Below are positions 38,085-47,711 of a DNA stretch of 64,000 nucleotides, in pieces. Location: the NCBI RefSeq assembly GCF_000002995.4, contig NW_025062476.1, forward strand, positions 5,073,001 to 5,137,000. The letters are read 5' to 3'. The notes under the pieces are model-generated. The model made no database searches, was not told the origin of the DNA, and saw nothing but the letters and a program-made list of their open reading frames with translations. How positions within the stretch are numbered: position 1 is the stretch's first letter; each line of letters starts with the position of its first letter. The position numbers and the translations under genes are program-made. This stretch comes from Brugia malayi. Its lineage: Eukaryota; Nematoda; Chromadorea; Rhabditida; Onchocercidae.

Positions 38085-38345
38085 TGCGAGGGAGAGAAAG
38101 GAGAGAAGGAGGAGGGGAAGAGAAGAGAGGAAACGGAAAGAGAGAAGGGAGAGAGGGGAGGGAAGGGAGAGAAAGGAGAGAGGATAGAGAGGGGAGGAAG
38201 GAGAGCGAGGAGAGAATAGAGAGGGAGGAGAGAAAGGAGAGAGGAGAAAGAAAGAGGAGAGGATGGAGAGAGGATAGGATGGAGAGAGGAGAGGATGGAA
38301 AGAGGAGAGGAAGGAGAGAGGAGAGGAAGGGGAGAGGGAAGAGGA
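38085..38345. repeat. GA-rich purine array
   Basis: About 260 bp almost entirely purine on the plus strand, made of irregular GGAGAGAGGAGA-type units. It produces long but meaningless open frames on both strands (Arg/Glu/Gly-rich on plus, Ser/Pro/Leu-rich on minus). Confidence 0.9.
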
Positions 38346-38611
38346 CAGCATCCGATTCCGTAGTTTTTTTGTTCGTTCACACACGCAGTATTCCTTTGCA
38401 ATTTGATCGTTTGTAACTTTCTTGGGTATGTAGGTTAGTTGCTCACCATCGAGTGAAATTTGCTTAGTAATTACAGGTGTATCTATATTAAGGTGATTAC
38501 CTTTGTCGAATTTCTTTTCCTTGATTGTCTCAAAGATAATCTTCACTCTTACATTAGGTGTGATATAGCAGTACCCACCGTATAGCAATGAAGAAACATA
38601 TGCGTTTTCTT
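38341..38611 (-). pseudogene. Orphan coding-like segment, minus strand
   Basis: An open frame of about 90 codons reads toward the GA array. Its composition looks like real protein rather than translated AT-rich DNA: it contains LLYGGYCYITPNVRVK, KKFDKGNHLNIDTPVITK and EQLTYIPKKV. It then runs directly into the purine array with no donor or stop, and a stop lies just upstream. I do not recognise the family. The most likely reading is a displaced exon fragment with a repeat expanded at its edge. Confidence 0.35.
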
Positions 38612-38704
38612 CTCTTTATTGTTTTCTCATTTCTTCGAATCAGTTTTGTCAAGAATTGTCTTAACTTAACCACTGATCGTTCTTCTTATCCCTCCTTTTA
38701 TTAA
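38588..38704 (+). CDS. Possible short secreted peptide or signal-peptide exon (weak)
   Basis: The ATG lies two bases after TATAG. The frame encodes MKKHMRFLLFIVFSFLRISF followed by a polar tail, ending in TAA after 38 codons. The first 20 residues would serve as a signal peptide. It overlaps the start of the minus-strand coding-like segment, so at most one strand is likely real here. No paralogue was recognised in the window. Confidence 0.2.
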   Translation: MKKHMRFLLFIVFSFLRISFVKNCLNLTTDRSSYPSFY

Positions 38705-39189
38705 TATATTCAATTCAGAATCAATAATTACGACAAATTATCTTCTTTAGGAGAGATTTTCTTACTCGTTCATTCTGAACAGATTCGCCTTGGTATGGAT
38801 AGCAGTGATATGGAGTAAGCATAAAGTTTAAATATGTAAATAAATATTTATATATATAAAGCTAAGTAAGTATTAGTTAAACCAGTTAAATTGGAATCTT
38901 TACTCGTCATTAATTTTACGACGTTAGTAATAACTTTATTGTCTTTTTATGATATCATGCAGTATTACGCTTATATAACGATAAGACTATAATGATAAGA
39001 AAAAAGTTAAAAATATGATAAGAAAAGAACGAATTAAAATGTAAAACTCCACTAAATGTTCTCTAAATTTTCGTAATTTCTTTATAATTGTCATTCTTTT
39101 TCACTACTGTTACTGATTGTGCTATGTTAACAAGATAAATTAATGTTAACAAGATTGCTAAAAGTAAAATCAAGTAAATGAATATTTAA

Positions 39190-39772
39190 ATGAACCAAAT
39201 CGAAGCTTACTATTCCGGAAAAATGTCCCAGAGAATAGTTTTAACTCCTTATACAGTGAGCAGTGAATTACCAAAAAACGAACAATTGATTACGGTGAGT
39301 GAAAAGTTTAATTAATTTTTGTCGCATATTCTTCTTTTATCCTTTATACATTGAAAGTTGGTATATTATGTCGGTTACTCAGTTGCTTATAAGAGTGATT
39401 AAGAAATTCGCAGATCTTTGCAATATTTTCACATTGTAAGTGGCTTTTTAGTTTGTAAAAGAAGAAAAGAATTTGTAAAAGAAAATTAAAAAAGAATTGA
39501 ACAAAACGTTAATACTTACCATTGAATATAGTTCGATTAGAAATTAAGAGCAATTTTCAATATATTAAGCAATGCAAATATTTTTTGTTAGCAGAGTTTA
39601 ACAATGCACATAAGCTTAGCTAAAATTGGACGACGAATGTTTGAGTAAATGGTTGCTCATTAAGATTTAAAACTGAAACAATTCTTCAAGATTGTCTAAA
39701 CAAATTACCTTCTTTAGGAGTTATCTTCTTCACATTACAAATTTAATGCAACATAACACTCGAAAAATCTAG
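39190..39772 (+). CDS. Possible small three-exon gene (weak)
   Basis: Exons 39190-39294, 39595-39644 and 39718-39772 join with matching phases (0, then 2) to give 69 residues ending at TAG. The first donor (ACG/GTGAGT) and the acceptors GTTAGCAG and TTCTTTAG are good. The first exon encodes a polar peptide starting MNQIEAYYSGKMSQR. No signal peptide or known domain is visible. The last acceptor region resembles about 38735-38780, where TTCTTTAGGAGA also occurs, so part may be a local duplication. Chance agreement of phases cannot be excluded. Confidence 0.22.
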
Positions 39773-42700
39773 ACAACACTAACATTTCGACATATTATAA
39801 ATTTATTTAGGTCTTTTTTTTTTCTTTTTTTTTTTCAGTAATAACTGATTTATCATTAAAATAAAAAACAATCCACCGATGATATTTTTTTTTTCGAAAT
39901 TTTTAATGAGAAGATGTACCCGCAAAGGAATTAAATGATTACGTACTTTGAACAGATATTTCGTAGAAAATATACTTTCTTCACATTTTCAAAGAGAAGA
40001 AAAAAAATATTATGAAAAATAAAAATAATCATCGGTAGAATGTATTGCACAAGAATACGGCGACATGCATGGATGCACATTCATGTTTGCAGGTGATAAT
40101 TTGGGAAAAAGTTGTAAAGGATGATAAGGAAATGAAATGATGAGTCAAAAAAACTGTTGTACGGTTAGATCGATTTACAAGCGATGATAAAGCACCTATT
40201 TTAGAGAAATAAAAATTTTAATTAAAGTTAAATTTGATAATAAGATTTAAAAATATGTATATAGAAAATGATTTCAATTTGCTTTTAAATGTTTCAGTCT
40301 CTTTCTATTAATTCCAAAGGATTTTTAATATTTATTCTGAAATTCGGCAAAAAAAAAAAAAAAAAAAAAGACAAAGACAAAAGAAAAAGAACGTTAAATA
40401 ACGCTGTAAAATTTATTATTTCTCGTAGTTGATATAAAATTCTAAAATAGTTTTTCAGAATTTTTGCACTTTTTAATGGAAGATTTTGTAAATTCCTCAC
40501 TGTATTTGTGTTTATTTATTAATGATTAATCAAAAATGACATATTTAAAGGGAAGACTAATATATTCATTTTTGTCATTATCATTTCATAACCATTTTAC
40601 TCCACAAAATTACACATTTCTATCAATTATCAGCTTTTTCTGAATCTGAAAAATTATTTTTTTCGTTCTCAATGTTGACCAATTTGATTTTCACTCGTTT
40701 ATTAATTATTGTTTAAATAAATAAATATTGAATTGGTTGGTTTAGTATTTTACAATTTAAAATAAATTTGAACTTGGTATAAAAATGAAAAAATCACAAA
40801 AATTTGAAGAAAGAAACAAACATCAAAGTTAAATTTAATATAAGGAAAGAAGGGAGCATCATGAAATTAGAGTTAATGAAAAAAGACAAACGATAAAATT
40901 TGAGTTTTAAGGGAAGAAACAAACAGTAATATTAAAGTTAATGTAAAAAAAAAGAGGGAAAAGATTGAAACTGAAGCTGTATAAAAAAGAAGCAAAGATA
41001 GGATTAAATTTAATGTGAAAAAAGAAACAAAAATGGAATGCTAAATGAAATAATAAATTTCATCCTACTCTTTTATTTATTTCTCTTACAAATGCTACTT
41101 TTAATCTTAATGTTATGAAAGAAGTTCTTAAATAATATTTCGTTAATTCAAGATTCCAAGAAAAACTGATGAAAAAAAGTTATTTCCAATTAAGTCGATA
41201 ATTTGAGTCTGAAAAATATTTAAAGCAATTTTTTATTCAATACAAAATTAAGAGAGAAAAAAGACATTTAATTTTCAGCAATGACATAAAATAAAATGTA
41301 AAACATAGAAATGACAAGAAATTAAACTGTTGGCCAAAATATGTCGAAAATACTGAAGTATTTCTGAAGAAAATACTGAAGTATTTCTGAAGAAAATACT
41401 GAAGTATTTCTACGATACAAAAATATTTTGAAATATTTTTATATCATAAAAATAATTTTATTTAATCATGTTCACGACCAATGTAAATAATTGCGGAAAA
41501 TTTGGCATCACAAGCCTCCTGTAAGGATCTTTTTGAAAAGATTTCAATCGAATGATGAAAGTTACAATTTTAAATTTGTTGTAAATAGTCGCATCATTTA
41601 TAGAAAAAAATAATTGAAAACAAGAAAAAAGGCATTGTTGTATTGTTTCTCCCTTTCAGTCATACAACAACCTGCCCACTTCATTCAAAACTTCATTAAA
41701 CAACAATGTCAACCGATTTCATTTAAATTTTCTACGGATTATTGTTAATGGGAAACAACCTGATGATCAGTTCTAACTAATTGTTCTCTAGCATCCAAAA
41801 AGAATAAATCTTTCATCGATAAACCTTTCATCAGTTAATAAGCAACTAAATTCATAAAAATTAGTCGTCGATTTAAACCAAAATAACTTTGTCATCATTA
41901 AATTATTCCAAAACAAGAATCCTTGGGCTAACAAAACCTTAGAGTAAAGAGTAAAACGAAAAAATCTACAAATTATCCTGGGCCAATATGCACCAACTAA
42001 CTATACCAAATATTTTCAAAGTTAGCTTATTCGAAATGTTTCTTATATCAAGATAATTGACTAGATAAAGTATAAGATTTAGGATGGATTAAATGAACAA
42101 AATTTTCAGTCCTCAAATTTTCTTAAATTAATGCAAATAAAATAATGCACTCCTTAATTTTCACTTTACTTGAAATAAAATAAACTCTCATTGCAAAAAC
42201 GATTAATAATAATTAATATTTAATATTGCAGTCATTTTATCAACGAAGTTTTGATTGTAAAATGATAACATACCTTTTCCTTATTATTATATATATATTC
42301 TTAAGTGAAACATTCAAATCTTTGATTAAAATTGAAATGCAAATTTTTTTGTTGTTTCATCAACTTAAAAGTAATTCATCGATCTCTTTAGAATTTCATT
42401 CGATTATTACATTCTCGAAATTGCATTGAATAAATGATTGCAATTTAATGAAAGAAATTTGCAATAAATTTTTGATCAAATATTGCAACAAATTTGATGA
42501 TTCTTTTTCTTTGTTGTCTCTTCAGAAAACAATACTTTTAAAGTGACGACAAATAATAACCACATTTGAATAATCGTTTTTTTATTTCACTGATTATCTC
42601 AATATTATTTGCAAAATTGATTTATTTGTCTCATTTGTAATGAAATTTATTTAGAATTTTATATTTCTTATCAAAGAAATGCAAACAAATTGGAGGAATG

Positions 42701-43196
42701 AAAAAGATACAAAAATCAAAGATTCTCTTTTTTATTTGTTAAAAAATGAAAATAGATCATAAATAAATGATTGTAAATTTGATGAAAAAATATATAATAA
42801 GTTTTGGATCAAACACTGCAACAAATTTTTGAAGTTTCTTTTTTTATTGCTCCTTGAGGAAACTAAGCTTTTAATATGGAAAGAATAAAATGAAAAGCCA
42901 TATTTGATGTAAAAACTTGTTCCGCTGTAAACTACGATTTGAGCCAAACTTATGGTTGATTAACTGTTGATTAGATACTTGGGATGATTTCTGAGTTTTT
43001 ATTAACTAGCCTAATAGCATCAGGCTTTCCAACTAATTTCCCTATCATTTCCCAAGCAATGTTTTATTACAATGTTAATTACTCCTTTATAAAATAAGCT
43101 AAAATTTGAAATTATTACTTTTTAAACATCTTAGCCATTCAAAATACTTGCAAGCCAATTTGAAATTACACCTTTGCAGTTAATTATTTATTTCAG
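39773..43196. other. Right arm of the old duplication, upstream of DB gene 3
   Basis: No complete gene. About 39908-40160 matches the region just upstream of the SDR gene start (about 25845-26100). About 40500-43195 matches about 28380-30320 in the same order and direction, with diverged sequence and gaps. It contains degenerate 45-bp repeats (about 40800-41035), a 23-bp tandem repeat (41347-41411) and diverged copies of the inverted-repeat arm (about 42470-42540 and 42770-42960). Confidence 0.55.
41347..41411. repeat. 23-bp tandem repeat, nearly three copies, each with a hairpin
   Basis: AAAATACTGAAGTATTTCTG plus AAG is repeated at 41347, 41370 and 41393. Each unit contains ATACT-GA-AGTAT, a perfect 5-bp inverted repeat. 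Confidence 0.9.
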
Positions 43197-43198
43197 AA

Positions 43199-44414
43199 AT
43201 GGACTATCAACTCATCACTTTTGCACTAGCAGTTTTGGTGACATTAGCACACGGAACTAATTGGCATCAAATGTTTTTTATGGGAGACGAAGAACTTAGA
43301 GCAGAGAGTCCTGCAGATGCATTCTTCCGAGGGTGTTGCATGAAGGAATCTGTTAATGATTTTTGTACAAATAAAATGTGCAGTTTGAGTAGAATCGCTG
43401 GTATGACACATTGGACGGTAATTTTTATTGCAATCTTCAAATCTGTTAATTTTAATTTTTTTTTTTTTACCAACTATAATCACTAATTAAATTTGTCTGC
43501 TATTACTACTACTGAAAATTAATTTTTGCAAGCCTGTAATTATTACTAATTAAATTTACTGCTACTACTGCTAATAGATATCAAAGTTGGATTTCATTGC
43601 TATTATTGATAGACTGGAATTGTTACTAATGATAACAGATGAACTTCTCATCTTCAATGAATAGGCAAAATTAACTTTCACTCTTTGCACTTAAATCAAT
43701 CCGCAAGTTAAGTTGCTATTATTTAGAAATGCTAAAATTAAGTCTGAACAGAAAATTTACAAAAGTTGCTCTCAAAATTTAATTTGCTATTTTTGAAGAA
43801 ATAATTTGTAAAAGTTTTGTTTTCTTTTTTAAACTGAATTTGCTTGTTATTTTATAACTTCATTCTTCGGTTACAGTTTATGCTAAGTATCAAACAATGC
43901 AAACCGCAACTGAAGAAAATTTTCAAATGTGCTTCGGACAACAAAAATCAAACTTCTTGCTGCGTTGCACGGTAACTTATCATCACACAAACATTCTTGT
44001 GCTAATTAAAAATTTTAGATCAAATTTACTCTTAAGTTTCAAACTTTTTCCGCTTACTTTGTATTTATTTAAACATCAAACAAATTTTAGTTCAGCTCTT
44101 TAAATTCAATTATTATTATTATTATCATTATTGCTATTATTATTACTTTTGCTATTAATTATTTTCGTTAATATTAGTACTATTTTTGATATTATTGCTA
44201 TTACTAATTTTATTCTTATTTATTATCATTTATTCATTTTAATAAATTGGCAAATTTCAGTGGTGTACCTGAACAATGCATCAAGATTTGCAATGGAGCG
44301 GAAACACTAAGATTAAGAGAACTAAGCATTTTTTGCGCCCGGCATTCTAAGTCAATTCTTCAGTGCTTCAAAGAAAATTTTGTTCCTTTCCATAAACTTA
44401 CTGAAATGAAATAA
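43199..44414 (+). CDS. Secreted DB-module cysteine-rich protein 3 (three exons)
   Basis: Exons 43199-43417, 43877-43971 and 44261-44414 join in frame to give 155 residues. The ATG lies two bases after TTTCAG, a probable trans-splice site. A signal peptide ends near residue 19 (LAHG). All 12 DB cysteines are present, with GVPEQCIKICNG in exon 3 and LQCF near the end. Exon 1 from codon 26, intron 1 and most of exon 2 are almost identical to DB gene 1. The signal peptide, end of exon 2 and exon 3 are clearly diverged. Exon 2 ends in phase 2, the same as DB gene 2, so it could also splice in frame to the orphan exon at 45438. An AATAAA lies near 44492. Confidence 0.88.
43276..43935 (+). repeat. 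Near-identical 660-bp tract, copy 2
   Basis: Partner of 30403-31062; see that entry. Intron sequence is as conserved as exon sequence, so recent homogenisation or duplication, not selection, explains the identity. Confidence 0.93.
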
Positions 44415-45008
44415 CTTTCTCATACAATAATGGAAACTGTTTATATGTTTGTTTGCATATTATTCAGTTCAAAATTTGTTTTATTTTGGTAAATAAAATA
44501 CGACTCAAATTCTTACAGGTATAAAATAATAAAAATCTGTTTGTTCTTGTTGCTTCATTTCCTTTATTTTTTTTATTTTAAAATAATTTAAGATAAAAAA
44601 TTTGCCTTCGTTACAATTGCAGTTATTTGTTTCGTTAAAAGTTAAGGTTGAAAAAATTGCACGCACAAAATTTCAAAAACTGAAGATTTATTTAAAATTT
44701 GATAGATTTTTGAAAAATATATGCACAGGGAAAATACATTTGTTTTTTATAAATTTTGATAGACATTGAGAGAAAAATTTTAAGTTTTTTTCTTCAACAT
44801 ATAAAATTATACTTAATCGATGCTTTTTTAATTAAATTACGTTTAGTTAGCAAAAGGATGAAACAGCTAAAAAAAATTGAATTATACTCATAAATTTGAC
44901 ATTAATTCGTCATCGTCATATTTAGCCCTTTATGCTTGAATAACCGTCAAAGAGTATTTTTGAATTGCAAATTAATCTTATTATGCCATATGTTATTTTG
45001 TTTTTCAT

Positions 45009-46858
45009 GCGGCATAGTACCTAATTAAAGAACTTTATATTACGAATGATTGAGATGCTAACATTAGCATAATGAACATTAGCGCTTACTCAAAATTTTG
45101 ATTAATTTTCATCACTCTCTTATTGATTGTGTTTTGAATGAATTATTGAATTTATAATATCAAACTAAACATTGGACAATTCAAACGACAGACTAATCAG
45201 TTTATTGACTTGGCTGAAACTTGTTTTTGACTTGACTGAAGTAACAATGTTTGTAGAAATTCTTCGATACACAAAAAAAAAAAAAAAAAAAATGTTATAA
45301 CATAAATGTGCAAATTATTGGTGAAATACTATGGCTGGGTATTATGTTATGCATACGTTTGTGCGTGTCTGTCTGTCATCACTTTACTTTATCGTAAATA
45401 TTAATTTAATTTATTAATACTCGGAACGAATTTTCAGCGGAGTGCCGCCAAATTGTCGAGCCTATTGTAATGGTAAATCAATAAAAAACATTGAAGACCT
45501 TAGTTGTATTTATTACACCGATCCGATTCTGGCTTGTTTTAAAAAATATTATGAAAGTAATACTTTTCCTGCAAAACTGAAAAACTGAGTTATTCAGTGG
45601 ATATTTGCATATTATCAGATAAACTGATAAGAAAACAAAAAATGTTCAAAATGAGTGCTTTGCAAAACCAGAACATATATTGCAAACATAATGATTTTGC
45701 CACTAAACTAATAAAAAGTATTTATAGGTGCATTATTTATTATCTTATTCGATAGCAATGATTAGTTAAAGTTAAAATGGAAGTAATATTTCCTTCAATC
45801 TTAAAATGCACACATCCTAGAATGAAATGCAATAGTGACAAAAATTTTACCAGTGATATAGTAATGATAAAGATTATTTGTTCCCCACCGATCAGTCTTG
45901 ATTTAGCAATTATTTATAGTGATAACGATTACCTGTTTGAATCACTAATCGAACTTTTGTAAAATTGGAGTAAAACCTTATTGCATTGTTTTTTTTTTTT
46001 TTTTTTTTTTTTCACTATATAAATCCATCGATATCTATGGAAAATAATTTCTGATCTGTTCAGATGGCTGAAACTAGTTAAATATTTTCAAATAATTTTG
46101 ATAAAGGCAGTGGAGAGTGATAAAGTGGTGACAAAAAATTGCATTAATAAAGAAGAAGGAAAAGATGAATGAAACAAAATGCTTATACATTTCATTCAAC
46201 GTCGAGGACTGAAATTAATTTAAGTAATCCTTTACATCAGATATTTTTTATAAAGAAAAATGCAAAAACTTTAGAAAGGAGAATCGTAGGAAGTAACAAT
46301 CTTAAATTAACTAAACTTATTGAATTGGAAATAAAATTTTAAAAGTTCTCGCGAATAATTTTATTTAAATTACCATTGTTCGATATTTTATCATCATTAT
46401 CACATAGCTTCTTATTCATATTCTTACTGCTATCATCATTCTTATTTTATATCAAAATATTCCGAAACATTTTTCTGGAGTTTGAAAAAGCAGAAACAAT
46501 AGCAATTTACAGTGAATACCAGTAAATGTAATTCTTATCAGATTAAAATTTGGTTTCCATTCGGAAAGTTTGAATGCTTTGGCAAATATTAATACTTTTT
46601 TTTTTTCAAATCTTTTTCTATTTCTAAGCCATTTTGTGATAAATTTGAGCATAATCAAACTTAACCATATCATTAGAAAATAAAGCTGCTAAAACTGACA
46701 TTTGAAATTTAAAGTAAATTTTGAAAAAATACAAGTTTTATTTGTTTCTTTCAAATAAGTACTAACTGTAGGTACCTTAAATATCAAGTAATCTGACAAG
46801 AAAAAAAAGGCTGTGCAAATAATATCTTACGAATGCAAATGATAAGCAAAAAAATATT
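45009..46858 (+). repeat. Near-identical ~1.85-kb tract, copy 2
   Basis: Partner of 33937-35775. It is joined at 45008 to sequence resembling about 32080, so the equivalents of DB gene 2 exons 1 and 2 (about 32.1-33.9 kb) are missing here. Confidence 0.92.
45438..45588 (+). pseudogene. Orphan last exon of a DB gene
   Basis: Same length and reading frame as the third exon of DB gene 2, including its GAATTTTCAG acceptor, GVPPNC, YCNG, ACF and TGA. No first or second exon of a DB gene 2 copy precedes it; the nearest upstream DB exons belong to DB gene 3. It is either a leftover of a deleted gene or an alternative last exon for DB gene 3, with which its phase is compatible. Confidence 0.8.
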
Positions 46859-47677
46859 TATCTGTTAGCTTTTCCAAAGCTTTAATTAATTTCAATGCTA
46901 AAATGAAATTATTGAAATAAAAAACTTTTTTCCTTTATTTTCACTTAATTTTGCTTATGATATTCTGCAATTCTAACCTTTATAAATTTCAATTCAATAA
47001 ACTTGCTGCAAAATTCATTTGTTGCAAAAAATTATTTGCTTCAAATTAATTTCAAACATTGACATTTGATTGAAATGAATAAGGCACGCTTGTCATTCAT
47101 TCCTTTTTTTTTGATCGCAAATAAACAAAACGAAATACTGCGCCTATTTAAAATATTAAGGAGGAAATTAATTAGTATTAGTTATTACAAAAATTCAAAT
47201 TCAATGAAAAGATCGCTTACAACGTGCACAATTTGACAGACAGAAAATTTTTTTTGTTCAATTTAATATTTGCTTACTTATTTTTTTTGTTTCTCTTTTC
47301 CTTTTAAACCTATAAAAGCTCTGTAAGATGAAAAATTAGTTTAACTTAAACTTTAGGAAATGAAATTGTTGTTTTGAAATTTTTATTTGTTTCCAATTCA
47401 TATTTAATCATTACCAAACAATATTAATTTTATAGGTTTAATTTTTATGGATTTTTTTTTCGTTTCTATTTATAACTACTATTGTTTGAAGCATAAAACA
47501 ATATAATATCATTAGCAAACATTCATCAATTTTTCATTTTTTCTAAAATTTTCATAATAGTTCGGAAACGACTATTATACGTAAAACTTGAAGAGTACTT
47601 AGACTGAATTAATTAACTTTTTTATGTTTTGTTCATTTGATGTAATCTAAAAACATTTTGTTTTTTTTTTTGTTTTT

Positions 47678-47711
<34 letters not shown>

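Noticed and set aside
38061..38416. Long open frames on both strands through the GA array
   Set aside because: Arg/Glu/Gly or Ser/Pro/Leu runs are artefacts of a purine repeat; only the part right of 38341 on the minus strand looks protein-like.
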